Assembly (NCBI GenBank): GCA_021186555.1
Contig: JAJKFL010000042.1
Span: forward strand, 25,791,521 to 25,855,520
DNA length: 64,000 bases
Direction: 5' to 3'
Origin: Reticulitermes speratus
Lineage: Eukaryota; Arthropoda; Insecta; Blattodea; Rhinotermitidae
Both the position numbers and the translations under genes were made by a program. Positions within the stretch are counted from its first letter, which is position 1; each line of letters starts with the position of its first letter. Shown one piece after another: positions 1 through 11,948 of the stretch. The notes under the pieces were generated by a model. It saw only the letters and a program-made list of their open reading frames with translations, was not told where the DNA came from and ran no database searches.

Positions 1-187
1 AGAAAATATACAAGGACTTTTAATAAGTGACTGGATATGCTAGGATGACTAGCTGTTTTGTATTCAGAGACACATATTTAATCTTGTAAAAGTATTTATT
101 TTGTTGGCAGCAAGACTCAGAATTTGTTCCTGTGCCCTTTGTACATTTTGAACAGGTCTTTACTGTGTCCTTTTATTCTATTTACAG

Positions 188-356
188 ATGTCTGAATCTG
201 GTCCACCATCACGGCCAATGAAATATCCATACACATTTTCTGCAAAAATTGCACAGTTCCCATTGAAGTATTACATCAAGAATCAGTGGATTTGGAAATA
301 CTACTGCATAGCTGTGTTTGTGTGTGCACCAGTCTTTTACTCCATTGGTAAACTGT
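188..356 (+). CDS. Small single-pass membrane protein, coding exon 1 (possibly a mitochondrial respiratory-chain subunit)
   Basis: The ATG directly follows a splice acceptor (tttacag), so a 5' non-coding exon probably lies upstream of the window. The exon encodes 56 codons plus one base and stops at a GTAAGT donor at 357-362. The product starts MSESGPPSRPMKYPYTFSAK, then has a basic and aromatic stretch and one hydrophobic helix at about residues 37-56 (YYCIAVFVCAPVFYSIGKL). Size and layout (short polar N-terminus, one helix, charged C-terminus) fit a small inner-mitochondrial-membrane subunit. From memory it resembles the insect protein Drosophila CG7630, described as a COX7B counterpart, but I could not check this. 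That a spliced gene is present is well supported by clean splice sites and continuous coding; the function is a guess. Confidence 0.75.
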
Positions 357-461
357 GTAAGTTGGTGATCAGTATTTAAACCTGCATACCATTTTTTTTA
401 TTGTCATTTCATACTTTCACTTAGAATATGTACACATTAAATTTTACTCTTTTAATTGTAG

Positions 462-532
462 CTAAGGCACCAGAAAACAAGGCGAAGTGGGCAGAAATAA
501 GGAAAAGAGAAGCAGCAGAACATCATCACTAA
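462..532 (+). CDS. Small single-pass membrane protein, coding exon 2 (C-terminus)
   Basis: The exon follows a polypyrimidine tract and TAG acceptor (ttttaattgtag). It completes the split serine codon (t|ct) and reads SKAPENKAKWAEIRKREAAE followed by three histidines and TAA at 530-532. With the 188-356 exon it gives an 80-codon frame (79 residues plus stop) across a 105-bp intron. The tail is highly charged and probably helical. The His-rich end carries no known motif. Confidence 0.75.
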
Positions 533-1075
533 CTAGAAGCTAGTCATTAGTTTGGGCAAGATTGAATTCTCAAATGTTGTTGCTGGTGGTAATTTGTATG
601 TATTGAAGGTAAATGAACATATGCATTTTATGTAATAGTGGAATGAGATGAGAATAGAAACATTTTGAAGGAGTGAAACATGTATTTTTATTTTAGTTTA
701 CCCTATAATACTTGCCTCTTGAGTATATTTTTGCTTTAATGACATTTGGTCAAGAACTGCAAATTACTCTGTCAAATTTAGAGGGTCCTAAAGTGAACAT
801 TTAGGCACAATCTCAACAGGTCAGGTGCTAAACTTAGTGCTCGAAAGTAGCGTGTATTTTGCAACAGTTGAATTGTGTAACAGGTGCCCAGTAAGAATTA
901 AAAGCTTTCCACTAAAAGAAGACATTTTTAAATTGTCACTAAGAGAATTGGATTTGTCGTACACCATCTGTGTAGAATTTTCTAAACCTGTGTAATTGTC
1001 ATGGCACAAGTATATGCAGTTTCTCAATGCATATAAATTGTGTGTGTTATGTGTCCTGTATAATTGGTATAGTGA
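533..1075. other. Downstream flank of the small gene, no further gene seen
   Basis: AT-rich sequence after the stop codon, probably holding the 3' UTR of the small gene. I see no open frame with recognisable content. Confidence 0.5.
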
Positions 1076-1270
1076 CTGGGATATGGCCTGGATGATTGGG
1101 TGTTCAAATCCTGGTCAGGTCAAGAATATTTTGTCGTCTCCAAAATGGCCAGCCACACTCTGGGGTACAACCCAGCCTCCTTGTGCTTAGGTACCAGGAT
1201 TCTTTCCCAACAGCCATGCAGTAAAGTTAACCACTCCTCCATCTAGTGCCAAGGAGGACTGGTACTGTAG
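1076..1270 (+). mobile_element. tRNA-derived SINE, family 1
   Basis: A tRNA-like head (box-B-like ggtgttcaaatcctgg) is followed by a body containing ctggggtacaacccagcctc and a later tggtactgtag segment. The same body words recur in the copies near 11.0-11.3, 40.9-41.1 and 47.8-48.1 kb, which is what identifies it as dispersed rather than a tRNA gene. Degenerate; exact ends uncertain. Confidence 0.5.
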
Positions 1271-1609
1271 TTCTGTTCCTAGTATACACCTTCATTGTGT
1301 GAACATGGACGTCTTTACTTTTCTGTGTCCTATTTTTGTTCTGCTATGACATTCTTGCAGTAGTGTTTATGTGTACACTTATTCCACATCCAGAGTATTC
1401 AGAATACATGCAATAGATTTATAACACATTAATTTTCATGTACTTGATGTGGTCTGATACCCCATCACATATTCACCAAAGACAGAACTCTGATAGTCCA
1501 TAAAAATTGTTTTATTTAATGGCACTGTCATTTAGTAAGATTATGCAGTGCTGAAGGTAATGATTGAAATTAATGAGTATGTAATTATACTGATGGGGAA
1601 AATCAAAAT

Positions 1610-1745
1610 ATACAGAGAAAAAACTGTCCCACTGCCACTTTGTCCTCCACAAATCACATGGTCTGCACTGGGACTGAACCCAGCCCTTTGTAGTGGTTGG
1701 CCAGCAACTAACTGTCTGAGCCATGGCACAGCTGTGATAGTTTTG
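1610..1745 (-). mobile_element. tRNA-derived SINE, family 2
   Basis: On the minus strand there is a tRNA-like head with a box-A-like tggctcagacagttag and a box-B-like gggttcagtcccag. A body ending in aaagtggcagtgggacag follows. That last word also occurs in the plus-strand copy at 13.25-13.44 kb. Confidence 0.5.
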
Positions 1746-2056
1746 TAGTAGCAGTGGAGCAAGAAACAGAGCACTTTCCTGGCAGGAATCATATTCACAA
1801 TACAGGTGGTCCTCAACATTTGTACATTATGTATGGCTACCCATAAACCAGCTGATGAACATGCCTGCCAACCAGCAGTTCAGCTTTGGCAGTGTCACCA
1901 TATTAGTTTGTATTAGCATTTGTTTATGCAGTTATTTCAATATTTTATTGCCTTTAGCTTTTGAAAGTGCTGATACTACTGATAAGCATAGGTCTGTTTG
2001 AAATAGATGGAAATCATTGGGTGTTCTGAAAGCATCAAATCTTTAGCCACAACTGA

Positions 2057-2540
2057 ATGCTCACTGACTTAATTCAGTTAACTGTATGTTCATTTGTGAA
2101 GGAATGGAACAAAATAAAGAAAATGTACAAAAATGCAGGAAATATTTTGTTGAAGACTGTCTGGGTGGGGTGTGGTGATGGAGGAAATGGAGAGATCTTT
2201 AAAATTACGGCCAAGGATCGGCATGAAAAAACATTTCAGTGAGTCTTTCCGTAATTCTAGCTAAAGCTGTTGGTTTGTATGGAGCCTGAAAGAAATGCAT
2301 AGGAGAAGGGGCTGCTGATACTCAGGGAATTACAGGCATTCAAAGGCTGACTTTGGTAGGTTCAAGAGAAGGGCTTATTTGCATTATATTAAAGTAACCT
2401 TGAATTTGCTAGTGCACATGCGGAAGCTGCACAAGAATTTATTAAAAACTTACTGTTGTTATTGAAGAGGGAATTATTCTGCTCATGAAATTTTTGATGT
2501 TGTGACAGGATTATTTTGGAAAATGATGCCTGTCTGAATG
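2057..2540 (+). pseudogene. TIGD1/Tigger1-like pogo transposase relic, 5' part
   Basis: Frames on the plus strand read, with shifts, segments typical of a Tigger1/TIGD1-type transposase. Examples are GRFKRRA followed by a HAEAAQEFIKN-like stretch, and near 2500 a degenerate FDVVTGLFWKMMP, which matches the first catalytic block (DETGLFWKKMP in the family). The catalytic Asp and Glu of that block are lost. Coding stops abruptly at 2542, where another element is inserted, and resumes after 5330. Confidence 0.7.
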
Positions 2541-3505
2541 TACCATATTTACTCGAATGCAAGACGAGGTTTTTTCCTTAAATTTGGCACTTAAATTGGC
2601 GTACAAAGCGTCAAACCGGATCGCTCTGAACTGGACCATGTGGAGCCCCGTGTATAAACAAAAGACAGAACATAACAACTGAAGTTAACTGACACAATGT
2701 TCTTTTTTTGAGCTGTGCTTTATCCATCCTCTTATTATTTAAAGAAGGACAACGTTTCGGAAGCCGGCTCCGTTTCTGTTTTCAGGCAAAGAAGCACCTA
2801 ACTTGGCGGACCCTTAAATCAAGCTATTCTCAGTCACCGAGTACCATGAAACGGTAACTTGTTAAGATGTGCACCTCAGAACAGATCTAGTCCAAGGGTA
2901 GTAACAGAAAAATGGCTATTGAAAACTTAAAAATTAACTACAAGACTCAAAAATAAAACCTGGACAAATCTACAAATTAAAAACATAAAAAAAGAGCCGT
3001 GAACTCAGACTGATCAGACCACAAACACAATACAAATTCCAGAACACGCATATTTAAAATTCTTAACACCACTAATACCATCTGTGGAGAAAATTGTGAA
3101 TATTCTTCATGGGTTCAAGTAAGTTTATAAACCAAGAAATATAAATGTATTATTTAGTCAATTTGGATCACAATGGCATGGCAGCGCATCTCACCAGACG
3201 TGACTGAAGGGCTTTAAGAAGAGCTGTATAGCCCATGCAGTGAATGGGACTGATGGTAATATTTTTGTGGAATGGCAGTGAAGAGGAAGGGGGTGTTAGG
3301 AGTGAGTGTGAGGAAGATGAAGGCACTGAATTTGAAGATGGGGACAGCGACACTTATCGGTAAAGGTAGAGAGAATCTGACATGCTTTGTGTATTAAGTG
3401 TATGAGATTAATAATAAAATACTTTTTCTTAGCAGACATTTTATTTTTGTGGGGTTGTCTTAGATATTGATAAATACATTTTCCTTTGGCTGACGTGTTT
3501 TATTT

Positions 3506-3525
3506 GGGGGGGGGGGGGGGGGGGG
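3506..3525 (+). repeat. Poly-G tract (20 bp)
   Basis: Uninterrupted run of G at the same place in the repeat where a sister copy has a G tract at 5218-5231. In better preserved relatives this place reads gtttattttggggg, so it is an expanded short G run of the element terminus. Confidence 0.9.
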
Positions 3526-3976
3526 TCATCTCAGGTTAGAGTCATTAAAACCATAAAAACAGCCATCAACTCAGACTGATGAGACCACAGACACAACACA
3601 AAAATCCAGAACACGTGTATTTAAATTTCTTAACACCACTAACATCATCTGCGGAGAATACTGTTAATCTTGTTCTTGGGTTCAAGTAAGTTTAAAAACC
3701 AAGAAATACTCGTATATAATGTATTAGTCAACGTGCATCATAATGGAATGGCAGCACATCTCACCAGAATTGACTGTGAAGGGTTTTTAACAAGTGCTGT
3801 ATATCTGATGCAGTGAATGGGACCGATGATGATATGTTGTGGAATGGCAGTGAAGAGGATGGGTATGTTAGGAGTGAGTGTGAGGAAGATGAACACACTG
3901 ACTGTGAAGATGGAGACAGTGACAATGATTGGTAAAGGTAGATATAATCTGACATGCTTTGTGTATTAAGTGAATG

Positions 3977-5190
3977 AAAATAGTAGACAACTCACGAAAT
4001 CGAACAAAAGCGGTTGGAAGAAAAAAATAAGTCATTCTGGAGTTCCACAGGGTTCCATTTTAGGGCTGTTGTTATTTTTAATATATATAAATGATAGAGA
4101 TACAAATATCAGCGATGACAGGCATCAAACTAACACTCTTTGCTGATGATACTAGCATTTTAATAACTGGTAAAGACATACAGGATCTAACTTTAAATTT
4201 GGTTAAATTAATAAAAGTATCTTACCCTGGTTTGACAATAACAGATTGATTATAAACAAAGATAAACCACTGGCATTAGGCTTTCATCAAAAATGAAATA
4301 AACATATAGTATTTCCTGACATAATATTAAAAGACAGACAAATTACGTATCCGAAAGATAATTTTTTTGGGAGTCTGGCTAGACCATAATCTAAAATGGG
4401 ATTTTCATGTGGGAAAATTAGTAATTAAACTAAGCAAACGTTGTTTTGCAATAAAAACAATCAAGTCATTTGTAAATAAAAATATTGTTAAAACAATGTA
4501 TTTTGCATATATGCACTCATATTTGAAGTCTGGTATTTTATTCTGGGGAAACGTTAGAAATCTTAAAAGTTTTAAACTACAAAAAAGGGCAATAAGATTA
4601 ATAGCTAATACTTCAAGCACCACAAGTTGCAAACCATATTTAAAAAAATTAAAGATTATGACACTGTCTTGTATATATATCTATGAAATTCTTCTATACA
4701 TTAAAATGTCCTTCAGTAAATTCAAAACTAATTCTATGTTTCATTCACATGATACAAGGGCTAAGTCAGATTTATTCATTACAAGCCACAACACCAAACT
4801 ATTCGAACAGAGTACTGCTTACAACGGTGTGCTTGTTTATAACAAACTACCTAGTGAAATTAAAAGTGTTAAGTCCATAACAGAATTGAAGAAGATACTT
4901 AGAAACCTCCTACTTGGAAAAGTTTTTATTCGGTGGAAGAATTTATGACAGTTGACTCCTAATTTGTAGGAACTGGGTTAAAGATGTATCTCTGTATTGT
5001 AATTGCCAGCGCTTTCTTCTGTGTACTATGTTAATCAGTGTCTTGTGTGGTCTTGTAAATGTATGTAATTATATCAGATTTACATGTTTGTTTGCTTTTA
5101 CCGTAATTCTTATATTGCTTACTGTAACTGCTCTCTGGATGTGTCCAATATCATTCTGTAATGATTTCTAGGACGAAATACAATACAATA
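3977..5190 (+). mobile_element. 5'-truncated non-LTR retrotransposon, reverse transcriptase C-terminal half
   Basis: From about 4030 the translation gives reverse transcriptase blocks SGVPQGSIL and, after a one-base shift, TLFADDTSIL (the catalytic YADD/FADD box). A long open segment from 4367 to 4948 follows, with the thumb-like region (RCFAIKTIKSF, YMHSYLKSGILFWGN, LQKRAIRLIA) typical of Jockey/CR1-group LINEs. The 3' end is short A/C-rich repeats (gaaatacaatacaata). The 5' half (endonuclease, most of the RT) is missing. It sits inside the second duplicate of a Tigger-like element; the first duplicate shows the uninterrupted sequence. Confidence 0.85.
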
Positions 5191-5331
5191 TTTTTTCTTA
5201 GCAGACTTTTATTTTTTGGGGGGGGGGGGGGTCATCTTAGATTTGGATAAAAACATTTTCCCTTGGCAGACATGTTTTATTTTGGGGGTCGTCTTAGATT
5301 AGAGTCATCTTGGATTCAGGTAAATACAGTA

Positions 5332-6250
5332 TATGGCAAAGAACAACATGGTTGCACAATGGCAGCTAAGGACAAGCTCACATTACTTCTTGGTTGTAAA
5401 GTAGTAGGTGACTATGAACTCAAACCCATGCTAGTGTAGTAATAGAAAATCCTATAGCTCTGAAGGGGAAGACTATGAGAATGCTGCCAAGCCATTAAAT
5501 TTTTCAGAATTGGTTTAGTTTTCAGTTTGTTCCAGTAGACAGTATCACAGTAGCCATAAATGGGCATTCAAAGCATTGTTAATTTTGGACAGTGCGCCCA
5601 CTCATACACAACCATTATAGAATCTTTATCCAGAAATTGAAGTTCTGTTTCTGCTTCCAAACACCATACACAACATTTCAACCTACGGATCCGTCATAGC
5701 CACCTTCAAGCATTACTGCGTGAGAACAATCAATCAGGCTATTTGGACACTGACAAGAGAGATAGACCTCCCGTGAACAAATTCTAGAAAGAGTAAACAT
5801 ATGGAATGCAGTCAATAATATTGGAAACATAGGCTGAGATAAAGGAACAGCAGTGAATGGTTGCTGGCAGAAATTGTGCCCAGATTTACTAGTACCAAAC
5901 TTCAAAGGTTCTGAAAAGACTATCTGTAGCTGATAAAGAGGAAGATGTTCAACTTATGAATCAACAGGACTTTAGAAGTCAGCATGGAAGATGTGGAAGA
6001 GTTGACTGCATCCCAAGCACAACCTATATCCAGTGTAGAACTGGCAGCAATATTCAGAGAGTATTTCTTATTGCCAGAGTGCTTGTTGGAGAGTGGGTGC
6101 CATCACTGTTGTATAGCAACTGATGATGCTGCCTGCTCTGTAGTGCTGAGTCCACAGTATGGTGCTAAACACACTTTCTGTATATGACTGCAGGAATACA
6201 CAGCTCAGAAGACATAGTTGCATAAAGTCAGTGTGTGTCTGTTGTTAATC
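5332..6250 (+). pseudogene. TIGD1/Tigger1-like transposase relic, 3' part
   Basis: Continues the relic broken at 2542. It encodes MAAKDKLTLLLGCKVVGDYE and LKPMLV, then a degenerate copy of the block around the third catalytic Asp (IQPTDPSVIATFKHYCVRTI in this copy, where the family has IQPMDQGVIATFK). An acidic VEELTASQAQPI segment near 6000 follows. Several shifts and stops interrupt it. Confidence 0.7.
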
Positions 6251-6259
6251 TCAAGACAT

Positions 6260-7430
6260 TCTGCAATAAAATAGTGACTGATTGTAATGTACCAAATGCA
6301 GTGTCATTAGTCGCCACAGTAATATAGTAATCCCTTGCCAATAGTGGGGGGTTGCTTTCCTGGAAAACTCTGAAACTGGTAAAATCATGGAATTGTGACC
6401 AATGTTGTTCATCAAATCTTGCCTATTCCTTCATTAAACAAAAATGTGATATTAGGCACAAAATGTGCATGTGAACAGTATCACATCAAAAAGCACTGGA
6501 ATAAAATTTCTGGAAGCTATAGAGTTAAGAGTTAGAGTTGCAGATGCCATTACATCTCTGCCTCCAGGAAATGTGGATTTTTGATCTGGTTCATTCTTCT
6601 GAGTATACACAAATTAAAAACTATGGATAAAGACCATGATTAGAAGAAACTGATGTAAATGGGAAGCCATAGGTACTGTATATCTGCAATTAAAAAGGTA
6701 TGCTGTAAAAAGAAATAAACAGGAATATATCATGTCAAAGGCTACTTTAAAATGTCTTTCTTATGCAAATGGTTCACTACTTCTATGCTGAGGGAGGGAA
6801 CAGTGTCTCTCCAAATACTGGTACTTGTCTACCACACCACATGGCATTACATCCGAAAAGACTAATCTCAATATTAGTCTTCCTTCATCTTCAGTCTACA
6901 CCTAGTGATGTTTTAAGCTGTTCAGACCTTTTGCTGATTAAGACTGGCATTAATTTTTTTGGCCCGGAAATTGCTTTATTAATTTCACATGTAGAATCAA
7001 TTACAATCATACTCTCCATAATCATTTCCTCAACTACAGGGGCAGTAAATCATAAGTTGTAACATTATTACTCCCTCAATAATCAAACGTACGAGGTAAA
7101 TTGCTGTTTCTTATAATAAACCTCTAACTTTACTCTTTCATCCACATAATTCCATTATGAGTAGCATTCATATTTTTATTACGAACAACTTGCTCTAGAT
7201 TTTGACAACCTTATATGAATAAAAAGATGACTCAAGTGTTAATACTATATTTTCAGTTACAAGTTGATTTCAGCAGGCTGTCGTCTAGTATTTACAGAAT
7301 TACAGGTTTCACCAGTAACAGACATTATACAATGCTGCAGGAGACACTGGAAACAAAATGAAAGAAGCTCTGACAGGATCTTCCCAAATGATATAACTAA
7401 CCAACCAACCAACTACATGAAGCAAAGTCC
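6260..7430. other. Unassigned intergenic sequence
   Basis: No gene recognised. At 6830-6910 there is a short palindrome (aagactaatctcaatattagtctt) next to a catcttcag word. It resembles dispersed-repeat debris but could not be placed in a family. Confidence 0.4.
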
Positions 7431-7439
7431 TTGAGAAAC

Positions 7440-9010
7440 TAACAAGGCCTCAGCTAGTCAAGAAATTCCCCCCATTTTATGGAACCTGAAGATTCATTAC
7501 TGCATTCACAAGAACCCGCCACCTGTCCCTATCCTGAGCCATATCAATCCAGCCCATGCCCCCCATCCTACTTCTTGAAGATCCATTTTAATATTATCAT
7601 CCCATCTATGCCTTGGTCTCCTTCCCTCAGGTCTCCCCACCAAAATCCTGTATGCACCTCTCCCCTCACCCAGACGTGCTACATGCCCCACCCACCTCAT
7701 TCTTCTTGATTTGATCACCCGAATAATATTTGGTGATGAGTACAGATCATTAAGTTCCTCATTATGTAGTCTTCTCCATTCCCCTGTTACCTCGTCCCTC
7801 TTAGGCCCAAACATCCTCCTCAGCACCATATTCTCGAACACCCTCAGCCTATGTTCCACCGTCAGTGTGAGAGACCAAGTTTCATACCCATACAAAACAA
7901 AAGACAAAATTATAGTTCTGTATATCTTAATTGTTGTATTTTTGGATACCAAACTGGAAGACAAAAGATTCGGCATTGAATGACGGCAAGCATTCCCCAA
8001 CTTCAATCTGCTCTTAATTTCTTCATGAATGGAATTTCAATTCGTTAGGGTTGTTCCCAAATACTTGAACTGTTCCACCCTTTCAAAGGATTTATTATCT
8101 ATCTTTATGTTGTGATTTTGTCCTGCATTCTGATCTCGAGACATGACCATGTACTTAGTTTTCTCAGCATTTACTTCTAGACCAATCTCCTTACTAGCGA
8201 CTACTAAAGCTTCTATGTTTTTTTTATAGTGTAAGCGCCATCATCATCATCAGCAGCATAAACTAGACGTTGATGTGTACCATTTAATTTCAAGCCCTCC
8301 TAATGGCATATTCTAAAGCACAGGTGAAAAGCAATGGCAACAAAGCATCTCCTTGTTTCAAACTATTCTTAATAGGAAACGTATCAAATGTTTGCCTACC
8401 CGGACTCTGCTATAGGTTTCATTTAGACACATTTTTATTAGCATTACTAGTCTCATGGGGATGCTAAACTCAATGAGAATATTATACAAGACCTCCCTCT
8501 TAACTAAATCATAGGCTTTCTTGAAGTCTATAAATAGCTGATGCTCTGCCTCATTGTATTCCCCTTTTTTTCTCAAGTATTTGACGAATGCTGAATATAG
8601 GATCAGTGGTTGACCTGTTGTGTCAAAATCCACACTGATGATCCCCCAGTAATTTCCTCTGCATATGGAGTTAACCTTTACAGAAAAATGTTGAATAGAA
8701 TTTTGTATGTTTAGTTGACAAAAGTTATATGCCTCGATAATTACTACAATCTTGTTTTATCACCCTTCTCATAAATAGGTACAATGACTGACTCCTTCCA
8801 CTGCTCAGGCAATTCCTCCTTATTCTAAATAGAATTAATAAGTTTATGGATCTTGGACCGAATTGTCCTATCTCCTGCTTTAATCAATTCTGCTGGAATT
8901 TGATCAATACCTGGTGATTTGTGTCTTTTCAGCTTTTCAATAGCCATCTCAACTCACGCACTAGTGGCTCTGATGTATGTACTTCAGTCTGCACAACATC
9001 ATTAACCCCG
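7440..9010 (-). mobile_element. LINE (RTE-like reverse transcriptase) relic, 3' half
   Basis: Read on the minus strand from 9010 downwards, it shows degenerate RT blocks: a DCSNYRGI-like word, LFIDFKKAYDLVKREVLYNI, and a broken KQGDALLPLLF region. The long frame 7506-8006 follows, with [45 protein letters not shown] and [12 protein letters not shown]. The ending ([24 protein letters not shown]) is the C-terminus I associate with very abundant LINEs of cockroaches and termites. Multiple frameshifts; not functional. Confidence 0.85.
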
Positions 9011-9597
9011 TGTACATTCAATACCTGAAAGAAATGATTCTTCCACCTAGCCAAAATAATGTGGCAGTCTGCAGATTACCCTTCTCATCCTTTTACTACA
9101 TTAGTTCTAGGCTGGTAACCCTTCCTAAAGTCACTGATGCCCTATACAAGTCTCTGATATTCTTGTTCTTACTGCTTGTTTCAAGTTCATTCATTTTAGG
9201 TTTCAAATATTCCTTCTTCTTGTTCCTGAAATGTGTACTAGCTTCACGTCTTACATTGTCCAGATTATGTACATTACTTTGGTATGGATTCCCAACAATA
9301 TTAAAACATTAATCCTGCGAAAGGTTATGAGTAGAAAAAGTTTTGAAGCAGAGAATGATACACGCATTCTGGAGTTTTCATGGCAGTTAAAATTTAGATT
9401 CTGGTCTAATGGGTTATATCATACAGTCTCATCATACGTATATACCAATGTTTCATAGGAAACCTACTGCCTTCATCTCCCTATAAGATATAGTGTTATA
9501 CCCCAAAATGTAAAAAAGGAAGAATGTTTCTGTAAAAATTGTAACTGACAAATTTGGCCCAACAAATGATGGGGGAATCCTGTGCAGCACAGAATTA

Positions 9598-10180
9598 CAG
9601 TAGACTCTGAAATTAACAGGCCCACGTGTAACAGACCTCAGATGTAATGGACCAGATATTGGGGTCGGACTTTTCCACAAGTATCAGACTAGTCTGATAC
9701 AGACCCAAGAATTCTGGAAAAAGACTTGCCAATTGTGAGAAAAATCTGAACTCTTTCCTTATTTTTTTTCTTAAAATTTGTGGACAGTATTTTTCAAAAA
9801 GAAAGTTTCTTTACATAACAATCCTTTGTATCCACTGGCTTTGGGGAAGAAGAGATGCTGTTCTTCAGACACAATCTTAGTCTCTGTTTCACAGTGACCA
9901 GCTGCATCCATGCAATATTTTCAATAAACTTTTCTTTTTTGCATTAAAATTAAGAAGGTGGAGAATAAATCTTATATGCATTTAAGCACAAAGCGAAAGC
10001 TTGAGTTGACTGAAAATCTAGTCTGGTGTAAAGCATGGCAGCCACATTTCGAGAGTATGAGGTGAAAAAGCAAATGTCTGATATTAGAAAAACAAAGTTA
10101 CACCTTCAGAATTATTCACTGTCTTTTCATACTGAAGGTACCAGCCGTTATGCAAAAGAGGACTTAAAGCAGGGGTGCAC
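9598..10180 (+). mobile_element. Tigger/jerky-like transposon fragment with N-terminal HTH coding
   Basis: Begins with a pogo-type terminus (cagtagactctgaaattaac). Near 9990 the translation reads KRKLELTENL, and after a shift MSDIRKTKLHLQNYSLSFHT and EGTSRYAKE. These correspond to the helix-turn-helix start of jerky/JRK-type Tigger transposases (family words such as VSDIRKNKxKL). The catalytic part is absent. Confidence 0.6.
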
Positions 10181-10189
10181 AAATTTTCC

Positions 10190-11000
10190 AAAACTCTGGG
10201 AGCAACCTCAAAATTCCAGGTGCCAGAAGATTGGCATGAAGCAAATTCAATACTGAGGTTCCATAAATACTAGGCACCACTGTGCAAAATTTAGTCGTCA
10301 CAGCACCCTGACCTAAGAAAACATGTGAAGCCAGCAAAACCAGTAAATTGTACAAAGGTGTGATAAAACAGAAGGTACAGCAACGTTTGTGCAGTATGAA
10401 CACAAGAGGTGCAGAGATAAAATCTGCTGCCAGTACAATGACACAAGAACATGAAAATTCAGTTTAAAGTAACTCATGGTTGGCTTTGGTGATTTTCAAG
10501 GAGGCATGGCATCGCAAATGGGCAGACATTCAGTGAAGCTCCCAGTACATGTACCGTGAGGCCTTTAGAGAAAAGCTGCCTAGAGTGGGGTTAAGAGGCA
10601 GCATCCCTATCAGGGGTTTGGGGGGATTATTACAATTTCTCGTAATAATTTAGACACGTACTGTACATTTATAAGCACAGTGCATTACATCTTGTGAAAA
10701 ATGTTTTCTTAAAAAAAGCCTTTCTCTTTAATATGGGGGTATTTTCATGGGCATTTAAATACACTTCTGCAAATAAAAAACATTTGAGTTTCAAGAATAC
10801 CCCTACCCCCAACAGTATGTTAAAAAGAGGGTTTACAGTAAATTTAACCAGCAAATCTAACAACTCTAAGACAGACATAAAACAGTTGTCATAAAGATCA
10901 CAATCATAAAATAAAGTGTTTTTTAATATCAACAGTCACAGAAATATCAAAAGATATAGCTGAACATTGCTGTCAATGTATAAAATAAAGGTGAAGTTGC
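10190..11000. other. Unassigned intergenic sequence
   Basis: AT-rich sequence with two overlapping, oppositely oriented small frames near 10.7-10.9 kb and no recognised content. Confidence 0.4.
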
Positions 11001-11009
11001 CTTGTGCAC

Positions 11010-11290
11010 ATCACAAAGGCATACAGGGGAGTGTATCACTCATCCTCAACCTTGATGACACATGAAAGTGAGTTGTCAGCTTCATGCCCTGGCCACTTTA
11101 TCTCCAGAAAAACAGCCTCTGGTACCCACAGAATAGGAGGCTGGGTGGACCCCAGAGCTGGTCTGGACACTTGGTGGAGAAGAGAAAAAAATCTTGTCCT
11201 TCCTATGAATTGAAACACGACTCCTTGGCTGACAATCCTCTAGCAGTGATGCCAACTGGACCAATCTTGCCCATGCTACTGATGGGATAG
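11010..11290 (-). mobile_element. tRNA-derived SINE, family 1
   Basis: On the minus strand a box-B-like gtgtttcaattc is followed by the family body with ctggggtccacccagcctcc and gggtaccag. This matches the copy at 1.1 kb (ctggggtacaacccagcctc). Confidence 0.55.
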
Positions 11291-11767
11291 CTTCTTTATA
11301 CAACAGCTTGCATTTCATATCATCAACTGACCACGCCAGCTCTAAAGGGAAAATTTACTGTTTTTGGGACCATTATGGTACGAGTTCAAAACACGTCAAA
11401 AAGAATTTAAATTCAGAATATCTTGGCACAAGGACAAAATGAAGCAGACAAGAGTATTTCAAAGATGAGAGAGGATGAACAGACATCTAAGGTGACAGTC
11501 CCTGCATTTAAGAAAGTAAGGTAAGGGCAATGTGATGTGCACACTCATTAATGCTGAGTAGCAAGGTGGAAATGGAATGACGTACAACATCCATGAGCAT
11601 TCTGAGTGTTGAATTTAAATTTGACACACTTCTCAAAAACCACTGTCATCAATAAAACTGTGAAATCTTCAAACAAATTTGATATTGGAGAGTTTCACAC
11701 AAATTTTCTGACCTACTGCACTAAACCTGCATGTTTCTGTGCACATCTTAGTGTAACTTGTGAAATA

Positions 11768-11948
11768 CAGTCAAAGTCAGTTATAACGCCATGAAAGGGA
11801 TGAATATTTTGTGTTATAAACGAGTGTCGTTATAACCAAGAAGTGTAATGTTATAGTTAAGAGTGACAAATCAATTGGTATCACAGAATATTTGACGCCA
11901 TAGGTGAGGTGTCGTATAAACCAATGTCATTATAACTGGGTTCTACTG
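11768..11948. mobile_element. MITE with TA target site (CAGT-GAAC family)
   Basis: Terminal inverted repeats cagtcaaagtcagttataac and, reversed, cagtagaacccagttataat are flanked by TA on both sides (766-767 and 949-950 of the 11-kb block). Internally it shares tggtatcacagaatatt, the gtgtcgtataaacc word and a cgttataacc word with the 176-bp element at 57635-57810, in opposite orientation. Too short to code; pogo/Tc1-type MITE. Confidence 0.75.

Larger units (their letters stand above)
2543..5329 (+). mobile_element. Tigger/jerky-like DNA transposon relic, rearranged and inserted in a TIGD1-like relic
   Basis: The left end ccatatttactcgaatgc and the right end (reverse complement ctgtatttacctgaatcc) are inverted repeats next to TA dinucleotides, as for pogo/Tigger elements. 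Inside are two imperfect direct copies (about 2990-3535 and 3550-3975) of the transposase C-terminal region. Each encodes an acidic tail with words such as SECEEDEGTEFEDGDSD. In Tigger-type transposases this tail follows a motif like KSFKKCGISNALDG. The second copy is interrupted by a non-LTR element. G-rich runs occur at 3506-3525 and 5218-5231. Not functional. Confidence 0.7.

Noticed and set aside
1076..1270. tRNA-like head that might be a tRNA gene
   Set aside because: No closing acceptor stem, and the attached body recurs at several places, so it is a SINE.
6830..6910. CTGAAGATG word on the minus strand near a palindrome
   Set aside because: The hairpin that follows is not succeeded by GAAA and GUH, and there is no stem I partner, so it was not counted among the hammerhead-like motifs.
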